A stretch of DNA of 64,000 bases from Argentina anserina. Taxonomy: Eukaryota > Streptophyta > Magnoliopsida > Rosales > Rosaceae. Shown here in pieces: positions 1 to 9,400 of the stretch; position 1 is the stretch's first letter; each line of letters begins with the position of its first letter. The notes under the pieces are model-generated. The model was not told where the DNA came from. It did no database searches and worked only from the letters and a program-made list of their open reading frames with translations. The DNA lies in assembly GCF_933775445.1 (NCBI RefSeq), contig NC_065874.1, positions 35,076,093-35,140,092 on the forward strand. Reading direction: 5' to 3'. A program made the translations under genes and the position numbers.

Positions 1-47
1 CCTCACTGGGGGATGTGATCAATGCTCTTCCACTCGGAAAGAGCCAT

Positions 48-52
48 GTACT
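48..52. repeat. Target-site duplication, 5' copy
   Basis: GTACT abuts the 5' LTR start TGTAGACA. It matches GTACC at 5663-5667 after the 3' LTR in four of five bases. The uninterrupted kinesin exon would read GTACCTTACAG (V-P-Y-R), so the 5' copy appears to carry a C-to-T change. Confidence 0.65.
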
Positions 53-457
53 TGTAGACACATAAAATTTAATGAAATAAATTATCTTCGTTAAATGATT
101 AAATCGATCAAGAGCCCGATAAAATTACACATGTGGCCCAAAAGTCAACAAAGTTGGTGCAAATCCAAATAAAACTCGTGTCAGCACATAAATGGATGAT
201 CGTAATTGAAGCTACGTGATTTCGACGTAAATCGGAAATTGAATGTCATTAACGATTCAAAATGGTAATCGGAGATTCGATTAAATTAATAATTTTTTTA
301 ACGATTGTAATTAAATCAATTATTTTCAGTTTAATTTAGTTATGATAATAACTCATTTTAAATTAATCAGAAAATACATATTGATTTAATTATACAATTA
401 AATAAATTTATTATTTTAGTGTCATTAAAATATTCTACAAAATAGAAACTTTAACAC

Positions 458-465
458 TATAAAAA
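458..465 (+). promoter_or_regulatory. TATA box in the 5' LTR
   Basis: CACTATAAAAACCCC lies just upstream of the repeat-rich R/U5 part. The 3' LTR keeps the equivalent CACTATAAATACCCC (TATAAAT at 5252-5258). Conservation in both LTRs supports a retrotransposon core promoter. Confidence 0.55.
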
Positions 466-594
466 CCCCATTCAACATGAATAGAGGGAGACTTGAGAAG
501 AAGAGACAAAATCACTTGAGTAAGGTCACTCTCGACAAATCTCGAAGTCTCTCAAGTCCACGAAGATCATCAAATCCTCGAAGAATCGTTAAGC

Positions 595-958
595 CACTAA
601 ATCGCTCGTTCTTCATCAAATCCAAATCCAAACTCAAGTCTACGAAGAATCATCAAGCGACCAAATCGCTCGTTCTTCATCAAATCCAAATCCAAACTCA
701 AGTCCACAAAGAATCATCAAGCGGCCAAATCGCTCGTTCTTCATCAAATCCAAATCCAAACTCAAGTCCACGAAGAATCATCAAGCGGCCAAATCGCTCG
801 TTCTTCATCAAATCTAAATCCAAACTCAAGTCCACGAAGAATCATCAAGCGGCCAAATCGCTTGTTCTTCATCAAATCCAAATCCAAATCAAACTCAAGT
901 CCACGAAGAATCATCAAGCGGCCAAATCGCTCGTTCTTCATCAAATCCAAATTCAAAT
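595..958 (+). repeat. 64-bp tandem repeat inside the 5' LTR
   Basis: The motif ATCGCTCGTTCTTCATCAAA recurs at 601, 665, 729, 793, 857 and 926: four 64-bp steps, then one 69-bp step where an extra five bases enter the CAAATC run. The 3' LTR has the motif only twice (5395 and 5459). Because 64 is not a multiple of three, the open frames across it rotate. They are low complexity and not a gene. Confidence 0.9.
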
Positions 959-1299
959 CAAACTCAAATTCTCAAGATCAAGTGCACGTCACCCTTGAGC
1001 CAAGTCATATACGGAGATAGAATCAGAGGAGTTCACAAAGATTGTAACCCCGCGCTTGATATTCAATAAATTACATTTTATTTGTACACGTGTCTGCATT
1101 CTTGTTGGTTTTCAGATTCTCAAAGGAGGCGCGCGAACATAAGGAACGACAAATAAGCAAGAAGAAAACGACTTGTAGTCAAGCGGAGAGCAAAGAAATC
1201 CGAAGTTTTATCCCGTCGCGTATGAGGAGGCAGTGTGTGTTAGAAGTGAATTCCACGGATCAACTCAAAGTGAAGTGACATATCATCATATTCAATGGC

Positions 1300-1899
1300 C
1301 AAAAAGGAGATACCAACCTCGGTAATGGCGATAAGGATAACATTATCCAAACCTCTTAACATATCACGGTGGCAGAAGCATATGCCGTAGAGGAAGACGA
1401 TCATGAAGATTTTGAAATTGAAGTAGACGAAGCTCCTCCAGAACTTAAAGATGGGGGGCAAGCCACAAATGCTACACCTTATTCTTTTGTCTATGGTGTC
1501 GAAGCCGTGTTACCATTAGAGAAAGAAATTCAGTCGTTGAGAATCGCTTTGCAAGGTCTCACGAATGAAAAAAATGTCAAGTTGAGCATGCAAGAGTTAG
1601 AAGCTTTGGACGAGAAGAGGCTTGATGCACAACAACACCTGGAATGCTACCAAGCTCGGATGTCACACGCCTTTAACAAAAGTGTTCGACCACGGTCATT
1701 TCAAGTTGATGATTTAGTCCTTGCTGTTCGAAGACCCATCATTATGACGCACAAGTCTGACTCCAAATTCAAGTCAAAGTGGGATAGTCCTTACGTCGTC
1801 AGAGAAGTTTACACCAATGGAGCTTACAAAATTGTGGCGGAAGACGGTTTGAGGATCGGTCCCATCAACGGCAACTTCTTGAAGAAGTACCATGCTTGA
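1300..1899 (+). pseudogene. Gypsy pol remnant: linker fused to integrase C-terminus
   Basis: From about 1369 the frame reads VAEAYAVEEDDHEDFEIEVD then EAPPELKDGGQAT, typical of the acidic linker between protease and reverse transcriptase in plant Ty3/gypsy polyproteins. It continues in frame into NATPYSFVYGVEAVLPLE, the end of the integrase core, and on through CYQARMSHAFNKSVRPRSF, DDLVLAVRRP, KWDSPYVVREVYTNGAYKI and PINGNFLKKYHA, the integrase C-terminal region. RT, RNase H and most of integrase are missing. The join lies near 1460-1475. The frame stays open over the join and stops at 1897-1899. The ATG at 1369 is only the first in frame. No catalytic domain survives. Confidence 0.85.
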
Positions 1900-2304
1900 A
1901 AAACAATAAAAATGCTCCAAGTCAACATGAGCCTAAACTGCACAAGACAAAAAAAACAAAAATGCTCCAAGTCTGCACGAGCCTAAACTACGTAAGAAAA
2001 AAAAAACAAAAAAAACTCTTGAACTACGTGATGACTTGATTCCTTCTTTAGAAAGATTCGTAGGCAGCTTGAGAATAACAATCTTAAGTTCAGTTACATC
2101 AAACAAAATATAAGGGTTTGATTGAAAAAAAAAGAGAAAAAAAAGAAGAAGGAAGGAGCAAATCTTGATCATTCAAGTCTGTGACATACAGGTCAAACCC
2201 TTGAAGCTGCTCTGACGTTCTTCAAAACTAGCTCTCAGTTCTGGAATCTCTCGGATTTGGCACTTCTTCTGTTCTTGATCAACAAGTCTTGCATCGTGAA
2301 GAAA
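1900..2304 (+). other. Non-coding 3' region of the gypsy-type element
   Basis: It begins with two copies of a unit around ATGCTCCAAGT...GAGCCTAAACT (about 1912-1990) separated by A-runs. AT-rich filler follows. No protein similarity was recognised. Confidence 0.5.
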
Positions 2305-2650
2305 ACTCTTGAAAGCCGCATGGTGAATGTGATGCGTAAAGCCTAACACACTTTTTTTACTGCTGTCAAGTCTATGAAATGAGAACAGTCAAGTGATTAG
2401 ATCGTTTACATTCTTCAAACTCTTGAAAGCTTCCATGGTGAATGTGATGCGTAAATCCTAAAACGCTTTTATTGACTGTTGTCAAGTCTATGAAATGAGA
2501 GCAGTCAAGCAATTAGGTCGTTTACGTTCTTCAAACTCTTGAAAGCCGCTATAGTGAATGTGATGCGTAAAGCCTAACACGCTTTTATTGACTGTTGTCA
2601 AGTCTATGAAATGAGAGCAGTCAAGCGATTAGGTCGTTTACGTTCTTCAA
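2305..2650 (+). repeat. Three tandem copies of a ~115-bp unit
   Basis: ACTCTTGAAAG starts copies at 2305, 2419 and 2535. Each continues through GTGAATGTGATGCGTAAA and a TCAAGTCTATGAAATGAGA block, then CGTTTACRTTCTTCAAA. Spacing is 114-116 bp. The array lies in the internal non-coding part of the gypsy-type element. Confidence 0.85.
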
Positions 2651-2699
2651 ATCCGCCAGAAATCAACCCGTAGTAGTCGAATGGATAGATTGACCGCGA

Positions 2700-2990
2700 C
2701 TTTCAGATTGTTGTCAAAATCCTACAAAAAAAAAAGTCAAAGTCAGACAAAAAAAAAGAGAAAAGGCATGACCCAAAAAAAAAAGGTCAAAAAATCAGAC
2801 TTTGATTCTTAAAAAAAAAAGTCAGACTGGTAAAAAATCAGACAGGTAAAAAATCATACCGGTAAAAAAGGTCAGACCGGTAAAAAAGGTCAGACCGGTA
2901 AAAAAGGTCAGTCCGGTTAAAAAAGTCAACTGGTAAAAAAAAGTCAGATCAGTAAACGGAAAAGTCAAAGTCAGACTTGAAGAAAAAAAA
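2700..2990 (+). repeat. Short A-rich GGTCAGACCGGT array
   Basis: A degenerate array of GTCAGACCGGTAAAAAA-like units, about 17-18 bp and clearest at 2820-2945, is preceded and followed by AAAAAAGTCA spacers. It is a low-complexity internal repeat of the element. Confidence 0.75.
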
Positions 2991-3129
2991 CCAAACCGGT
3001 TGCACAAGAGCACAACCACATTCAATCAATGAATGATTGAATCATGCAATTACCACACCCGCATGCATTCATTCAAGAATGATTCATTCAAGAATGATTA
3101 ATTCAATTCTTTCTCCTTTTTATCCCATC

Positions 3130-3625
3130 TCTCTCACTCGAAACAAGCTCTCTGGAGAGTTTCCTTTGGCAGTGCTGAGCTGTTCCTCACTCCAACAGCT
3201 AGACCTTTCAGACAATCATTTTGGAGGGCACCTACATGCTTTCTTGGATAGACTAGGGAATCTCACAGATCTTGTGCTCAATAGCAACAACTTCACAGGA
3301 ACTCAACTTCCTGAAATCGGAAATTTGTGTTCCTTGGAAAATTTGTTTCTGTTTGATAACATGATCACAGGTGGAATTCCAATGGAGATAGGAAAGCTGC
3401 AAAGCCTGGAAGACATCTACCTCTATGAGAACCACATGCTCCATCCATGCCACAATCGGAAAATTCAAGAACCTGGTTGTGCTCCAGCTGAGAATGAGTT
3501 GTCAGGTCATAACCACCAAGCTTAGGCTGCTACAGAAGCCTTCAGTTATTGGCCTTAGCTGATAACAAGCTTTCTGAAACGTTATCACCCCCATTCAGAT
3601 TCATTTCACAACTGAGCACCATCAC
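3130..3625 (+). pseudogene. Captured fragment of an LRR receptor-like kinase ectodomain
   Basis: In frame from about 3133 are consecutive plant leucine-rich repeats: LTRNKLSGEFPLAVLSCSSL, QQLDLSDNHFGG, NLTDLVLNSNNFTG, LPEIGNLCSLENLFLFDN and GGIPMEIGKLQSLEDIYLYE. After about 3440 the homology continues in other frames (GKFKNLVVLQLR, then LADNKLS and PPFRFISQLSTITLYN to about 3625), so small indels have broken it. There is no signal peptide, transmembrane segment or kinase domain. It lies between the gypsy pol remnant and the polypurine tract, in the element's sense direction. LRR-RLKs are cell-surface receptors; this piece cannot function as one. Confidence 0.85.
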
Positions 3626-3641
3626 ACTCTACAACAAATCA

Positions 3642-3985
3642 TTCCTCCACTCCGTCCTCAATCTCTGCGCCGCCCCTGGCGGTTGAATGCAAGTCGCCGT
3701 CCAGCACGTCCCCGTCGGCAGGCTCGTCGTCAGCGTCAACTTAGTCCTCAACGCCTTCTCCATCCAGCAGGACATCACCAGGACCGAGTGCGTCGCCAAG
3801 CTCAGGCGGCTCATGAAGGAGCAAGGCTGCTCCGCCTTCGATTTGGTCTTTCACGATGGCTCCCCCAACATCGGCGGAGCCTGGTCATCGGAGGCTACGT
3901 CTCAGAACGCCTTGGTCATTGACTTGGTGAAGCTCGCCACTCAGCTCTTGGCTCCTAAGGGCACATTTGTCACTAAGATTTTCAG
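3642..3985 (+). pseudogene. Captured fragment of SPB1/FtsJ-type rRNA methyltransferase
   Basis: The translation runs FLHSVLNLCAAPGG, then a TGA (3684-3686) where the family has the Trp of APGGW, then [77 protein letters not shown] and [12 protein letters not shown]. These are the SAM-binding and catalytic-core motifs of the nucleolar 2'-O-methyltransferase SPB1 (RrmJ/FtsJ fold). A few residues of the usual DLVPIRPIRG stretch are missing. Only about 115 codons are present. The piece is fused directly behind the LRR fragment. It is internal to the retroelement and non-functional. Confidence 0.85.
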
Positions 3986-4026
3986 TATTTGAGAAGGTTG
4001 AGCAGTATAAACCATCAGCTAGTTGT

Positions 4027-4254
4027 AGTGCGGCTGCAAGGACCATAGACAAAGAAGGATGGTTGCACACAGGTGATATAGGATACATTGACGATGACGA
4101 TGAACTCTTCATCATAGATCGGTTAAAGGAACTCATCAAATACAAAGGTTTCCAAGTCCCACCGGCGGAGCTCGAAGCCATGTTGATCTCCCATCCCAAC
4201 CTCTCTGATGCTGCTGTTGTACCGATGAAAGATAAGGATGCAGGAGATGGAATA
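4027..4254 (+). pseudogene. Captured fragment of 4-coumarate:CoA ligase (4CL)
   Basis: The reading frame gives [40 protein letters not shown] and [20 protein letters not shown], then VPMKDKDAG. This is the A8-hinge and C-terminal region of the adenylate-forming 4CL family (phenylpropanoid pathway). It stops at 4255-4257 after leaving homology. About 40 bases linking it to the SPB1 piece (3986-4026) are of unknown origin. Sequence is continuous across GFQ/V, a place where many 4CL genes have an intron as I recall. If so, capture was from spliced RNA. The fragment is sense-oriented and not a working enzyme. Confidence 0.85.
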
Positions 4255-4261
4255 TAAGCCC

Positions 4262-4450
4262 ATAAAAAACGCTTTCGGTGGGTGGCTTCCGAAAAAGACC
4301 ATTCACAAAATAATAAAAGCAAGCAAAGATGCTTTCGGTGGGTGGAAGACCATTCACAAAATAATAAAAACAAGCAAAGATGCTTTCGGTGGGTGGGTGG
4401 CTTCTGAAAAAGATCATTCCCAAAAGGAAGAAAAAAAGCAAGCACATATT
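4262..4450 (+). repeat. Three imperfect copies of a GCTTTCGGTGGGTGG unit
   Basis: GCTTTCGGTGGGTGG occurs at about 4270, 4330 and 4390, each followed by a version of AAAGACCATTCACAAAATAA. The result is a roughly 60-bp tandem repeat between the 4CL and kelch fragments. Short frames such as FGGW...KTIHKIIK...SKDA repeat accordingly. Confidence 0.75.
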
Positions 4451-4497
4451 GTCCCCGAAGTATGATATTGTATAATGACATTTCTCAAGTAGGTGTT

Positions 4498-4715
4498 CCA
4501 CTCAAATTGCTTTAATGATCTCCATGTCCTTGATCCGCAAGCTCCACTCGAAGACCTACACAACAAGGCCAAATACCAACTCCACGGGTTGGACATGCAG
4601 GTGTGTCGATTGGAGACAATTGGTTCATTGTTGGTGGTGGTGACAATAAGAATGGTGTTTTAGAAACCATTGTCCTAAATATGTCTACACTAGTTTGTTC
4701 TGATGCTTTCAGTGG
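4498..4715 (+). pseudogene. Captured fragment of an ACBP-type kelch protein
   Basis: FNDLHVLDPQ appears in one frame. After a small frame break it is followed by RRPTQQGQIPTPRVGHAG, VSIGDNWFIVGGGDNKNG and ETIVLNMSTLVCS. This matches kelch repeats of the plant acyl-CoA-binding proteins that have an N-terminal ACB domain plus kelch repeats (ACBP4/5 class). About 70 residues remain, with no ACB domain. It is the fourth host fragment in the element and the nearest to the polypurine tract. Confidence 0.75.
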
Positions 4716-4890
4716 TGGTGGATGTAAAGATTTTCAAAATTAAATTCATCTGATCAAAATATATGGTGGAAAGATCACCATAACATTTGCAGAGCCTCGA
4801 AAGCTAGCTCCACGAATTCTCTAAATCAAAGTACATACTTCAAGCTGCGCTTTCGGCATATGACGACGACATGTCTGCAGCACGACTTGT

Positions 4891-4902
4891 AGTGGGGGCA
4901 TT
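4891..4902 (+). other. Polypurine tract of the gypsy-type element
   Basis: AGTGGGGGCATT lies immediately before the 3' LTR start TGTAGACA. This is the expected position for priming of plus-strand DNA synthesis. Confidence 0.65.
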
Positions 4903-5662
4903 TGTAGACACATGAAATTTAATGAAGTAAATTATCTTCGTTAAATGATTAAATCGATCAAGAGCCCGACAAAATTGCACACATGGCCCAAAAGTCAAAG
5001 TTGGTGCGGATCCGAATGACGTAAATCGGAAATTGAATGTCATTGACGATTCAAAATGGTAATCGGACATTCGATTAAATTAATAAATTTTTTAACGGTT
5101 GTAATTAAATCAATTATTTTCGGTTTAATTTAGTTATGAGAATAACTAATTTTAAATTAATCGGAAAATACATATTGATTTAATTATACAATTAAAGAAA
5201 TTTATTATTTTAGTGTCATTAAAATATTCTACAAAATAGAGACCTTGACACTATAAATACCCCCTTCAACATGAAGAGAGTGAGACTTGAGAAGAATAGA
5301 GAAAATCACTTGAGCAATGTCACTCTCGACAAATCCCGAAGTCTCTCAAGTCCACGAAGAGCATCAAATCCTCGAAGAATCGTCAAGCCACCAAATCGCT
5401 CGTTCTTCATCAAATCCAAATTCAAACTCAAGTCCACGAAGAATCATCAAGCGGCCAAATCGCTCGTTCTTCATCAAATCCAAATCCAAATCAAACTCAA
5501 ATTCTCAAGATCAAGTGCACGTCACCCTTGAGCCAAGTCATATACGGAGATAGAATCAGAGGAGTTCACAAAGATTGTAACCTCGCGCTTGATATTCAAT
5601 AAATTACATTTTATTTGTACACGTGTCTGCATTCTTATTGATTTTCAGATTCTCGTTCTACA
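4903..5662 (+). repeat. 3' LTR of the gypsy-type element
   Basis: It runs from TGTAGACACATGAAATT to GTTCTACA (760 bp) and is homologous to 53-1121. It keeps the TATA box (5252-5258), two 64-bp repeat units (motif at 5395 and 5459) and AATAAA near 5598. It is followed by GTACC and then the rest of the kinesin exon. Confidence 0.85.
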
Positions 5663-8600
5663 GTACCTTACAGGTAACTCCAAATCTAAATCTGTTATTG
5701 TTCATTAATCCTACCATTTGCGATCAGCAGCATCTGTCCTGAAATTGGATGTTAAAGAAGAGAAACCAACTTTAAGTTGGACTACTTCTCAACTCTACCA
5801 GCTTCTTAGCATGCACACGTCCATGAGCTATGATTTACTTTCTCTGTATACTTACGTAATTACGAAAAGGAGGCTGAAGCAATTTTAACCTCACACTGAA
5901 TAATTTTGTTTTCTCTTCTAATAACAGGAACAGCAAGCTGACACAAGTTCTTAAAGAGTCTCTTGGTAATCATTACTTCACTGGATTCTAGTAACGTCAT
6001 TATTTGTAGTGAAAACCAAGTAACAACATTCCCTAGTCAAAATCTCTACTATATACATGAAGGATTGAGGGTAGTTCAAATCTGCTGCCAAAAAAGTTTT
6101 TAGAGGAAAAAGGAAAACCAGGCATCCGGAAAATGGCTATATGCATTAGGAAACAGTGAGATTATTCCAATAACTGCGTAGGGGATTAAGAAACTTGTTT
6201 CATCAATATAACAATATGTGTTTGGCCTGCTAGTTTATAATTTACTTTTCACTTTTTCTATTTATCATTCAATTCATTGATTTTGTTTTATTATCAGGAA
6301 GGGACTCAAAAACTCTGATGCTTGTCCATGTGAGTCCTAGAGAAGAAGATCTCTGTGAGACAGTATGTTCTTTGAACTTAACAACAAGAGCACAAAGTAT
6401 TCAACTACGGAATACAGATTCAACTGTAAGTACATGGGCCAATGTATTCCTTACATTTCTTCTTCTAGTAGAATTAGGATCCTTAACAGATGTCTCTTTC
6501 GGACATTTACTGGCCAACCAACAAACTGAATATTTGACTAACTTTGGAGACACTTTCCATGATCAGATTGTTTTTTAGACCTAATGTACTTTTATGGATT
6601 ATATGCAAGGTTATTGCCGCCAAGATGAAATTATTGTGTTTCCAAAAAAAAAAAGATGAAATTATTGTGATTTAATAGAAACAAAAGCTGTATTACTAAT
6701 AAAACAATTAAAGCAAATTAAAAGAACAAACTTCAATCTTATTAGTTACCAAAATTTATTGTATGAATATGCTACGAGTGGATACCTAAAATAATAAATG
6801 TGCTAAAAGTCATGTAAAAGTATCACACGTAAGCATATTGGTGAGAAAAAGCACTAATTATGAAGAAGAATATTTGAAGAGATTGAACAAATCATAATGC
6901 AACTGAATTACCTGTTTAGCTTGCCATGAGAATAGGATTGACCACTCAGGACCTCATCTCTGCTTCTGTTTATGCTATAATGTGTGAAATCCTATGCCTT
7001 TATGACCGGAAAGCTGAAATCAGGAACAAAGGGAGAAAGAAGTTGCAATGATGAATCTGCAAGAAATGAAGAACAAGATTGAAGTTGAGAGCCAGGATGT
7101 TCGGATGAGTATCAAGCAGTCAACTCAGGAGCTTCAAAATCTTAGGAAGACAGCTGCATGTTCCACTGAGCAACTGGAAAACTCAGTGGATGGAAGGCCC
7201 CTTGAAACGAACAGCAACACTGCTGCACATTTTTCAGCACCTCCATTGTCTCAGCTGCCAAGAAGAAAATCTGAATCAGACTGCCTCCTAAATAATGAAG
7301 TGAACCTGAGTTTTCCTGGAAGGAGTGGGCCATTCAATTATTATGCTAAGTCTGTGAACTTACCCGTAAAAGGTATTTCGAGAAACAATTCAGAAGGTGG
7401 TATTTCCACAAAATAGCTGTTCAGTGCCTCTGACTGTGATCAACAGTGCAGATATTGAGACAAATCACAGTCAAGATATATCATAATGTGATCTTAAAGA
7501 GTTTGTTTCCTCAGATCAGGTAACATCACCAAAATGCTTAAATGAGCATAGATATCACCGCTTTCATGGTGAGAGAAGTAAAAATGTCGCTTGCTCTGCA
7601 AAATATTTGAAAGTTGATAAGTGGCTACGCCAGAAGAATGTGCCAGCTATCAGGAGTCATGTCCATAGGAACAAAAGAGTTCTAGCTAGTCCTACCCCAG
7701 AGAAGAAATTAATGTGTAAAGGACAAGCAACAGAAAAATTCCAGGATGAGAAAGCCAATAATTACAAGCTTGCGGTGGAGCAGATCGTCAACCACAACAA
7801 ATCAGAGAAACATGTGGATGTGTATTGTTCTCAAATGTTCATGTAAGAAGTGATTATTAATAAGCCTCCCACAAATATGATTGTCAAAGACAATATGCAA
7901 TATGGACACAAAATGTAACACTGGTTCTTCATTGGATGGAACACTTAAGGAGATGAAGATAAATGTAAAAGACAGACTAGATGACGTCCTAACAGAGAAA
8001 CATATACTCAGCAAAATCTACTCACCTGATATTTGGTGCAGCAGTTTCGATCTGAATCAAGACAATAATGGAGTCAGCTGTTTATTCACACTGCAGGCAG
8101 TATTTAGTGAAACAAAATGCTCAGATAGTTCTGTATCTAACAACAGAAATCAGCGTCGAGTTTATACTATTGATTTACCTTTTATTACTTCGGACTCGAA
8201 ACAGGATTCTAACACCCCAATATCAAAAATTGAACAAAAGTCAGGCTGCCAACAGTTGCCTACCATATTAGGTGTGGATGATGGTAAAAAGGAAGACTTG
8301 GAAATTTTTTCTCTGAAGTGTGGAGAAGGTACAAGACCTGAACAACAAAAAAGGAGATATCAAAGAGCTTTATTAATGAAAAATGTACTTCCAGAAAAAC
8401 CAGTCAAAACACAACAACTGACAAGAGTGCAAGAAAATAATGTGCACTTAGGTAAGAGATGTGGAAAACTCACTGACCGTGTTTTATCTTTTTAAGAAAT
8501 CCTTTCCTCTTTCTCTCTTCGCTATCAATTTATCTCCTAATAATAAAACAATGTTCATGTCTTCACAATTCTCTTTTGCTCTGTTATTATCAGGAATTTG

Positions 8601-8709
8601 TCACCTTCTTCAACAGAAAATTCAGATATTATGGGCCAGCGCTCTTCTAGGATTAGGGTTTCATAAATTGGGACTTGAGCAGGAATTCTTCATTGGTTTA
8701 ATGCTCTGA

Positions 8710-9400
8710 AGCAGGTACAGTAGGGGAATATAATCAAAGTTCTGAGGATTCTCTGCAGTCGCAAGTTTTGAAAATTCAATGAAATATAGTGACATTCCTT
8801 TGAAACATGTTCAAACCATATCCTTTCCATATCAGTTGTTCCTTTGAACAAACCATTACTATGAAGCTTCCAGTTTCAGTATCTAGGTTGTTCAGACCTG
8901 CTCTGGTTATTTCTCTGATAACATTTTAGAGTTTAGAGACAGAGAGAGGTGAACTAGAGAGATGGCCAGTAAAAAAACGTTTGACCATATGAAGGGTTAT
9001 TGACTTATTGTAGTACAAATGTACAACATAAAACCACTAAATTTAGCACGCAAAAGTGCAGTCAACCTGCTATCATAACCCTCTTCTTAAAACTCAGCAT
9101 AGTGGTTCAGTTTACATTTCATGCTATGATTTGTTGGTGGCTAGAAAACTTATATCATATAATGCTTGTGAAAGCATGAACGTTTGCGTAGAGTGAGTGA
9201 GTGTGCATATGCATGTTTGTGTGTTGTAGGTCTAACTATTCTATTAGCAGCTCAAAAATCAGAAGTCAGAAACTTGGAAATACAATACCTTGTTCAGTAA
9301 GCTGATAAGCTGATGCAACAAACCTCCTCCGACAGCCAACATCCCAAGTAAGCTCAGATTCTGAAGGTGAGATGTTGCACAGATAACGAGTAACAATGGC
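8710..9400. other. Intergenic, between convergent kinesin pseudogene and PPR gene
   Basis: AT-rich sequence with no convincing coding potential. It would hold the 3' ends of both flanking genes. No repeat was recognised. Confidence 0.5.

Larger units (their letters stand above)
53..1121 (+). repeat. 5' LTR of the gypsy-type element
   Basis: It is alignable with 4903-5655 from TGTAGACAC to CAGATTCTC. It is longer than the 3' LTR for two reasons: it has about six phases of a 64-bp tandem repeat where the 3' LTR has two, and it has roughly 50 extra bases near 160-230. A TATAAAAA box lies at 458-465 and AATAAA at 1065-1070. The final GTTCTACA seen in the 3' LTR is missing, so the internal deletion has taken the LTR edge and the PBS. 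Confidence 0.8.
53..5662 (+). mobile_element. Ty3/gypsy-type LTR element carrying host gene fragments
   Basis: Two related LTRs (53-1121 and 4903-5662) bracket about 3.8 kb. The element starts TGTAGA and ends TCTACA, a perfect inverted terminus, and is flanked by GTACT/GTACC. A polypurine tract (AGTGGGGGCATT) precedes the 3' LTR. The only recognisable element protein is a short pol remnant at 1300-1899 joining the protease-RT linker to the integrase C-terminus; gag, RT, RNase H and the integrase core are gone. The rest is simple repeats and four sense-strand pieces of unrelated plant genes (3130-4715). No PBS is visible, because the 5' LTR loses homology about 8 bp before its expected end. 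The element cannot move on its own. It would need proteins supplied by an intact relative. Confidence 0.85.
1..8709 (+). pseudogene. Kinesin-14 (KIN-14) gene, 3' half, disrupted
   Basis: The opening bases encode SLGDVINALPLGKSHV. The frame resumes at 5663-5673 as VPYR, then exon 5928-5965 (NSKLTQVLKESLG) and exon 6298-6425 (DSKTLMLVHVSPREEDLCET, then VCSLNLTTR). Together these are the last conserved motor-domain motifs of a minus-end-directed plant kinesin-14. Tail exons follow from 7024 (acceptor AAATCAG) to 8451 and 8594-8709; the last ends in a hydrophobic LWASALLGLGF segment and a TGA. Introns have GT/AG borders. The gene is broken in several ways: a gypsy-type retrotransposon at 53-5662 splits the motor exon, the tail frame shifts near 7410 after a TAG at 7414-7416, and stops lie at 7484-7486 and 7844-7846. 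The 5' part lies outside the window. Kinesin-14s bind microtubules and hydrolyse ATP, but this copy should not make a full product. Family assignment is firm; the subgroup is not. Confidence 0.85.

Noticed and set aside
595..958. CRISPR-like array
   Set aside because: The repeats are directly adjacent with no unique spacers, in a plant LTR. The same applies to the 26-bp array at 37814-37917.
477..998. 173-codon open frame at the start of the window (and its twin at 5271-5531)
   Set aside because: It is the 64-bp tandem repeat of the LTR read in rotating frames. Low complexity, and not conserved between the two LTRs.
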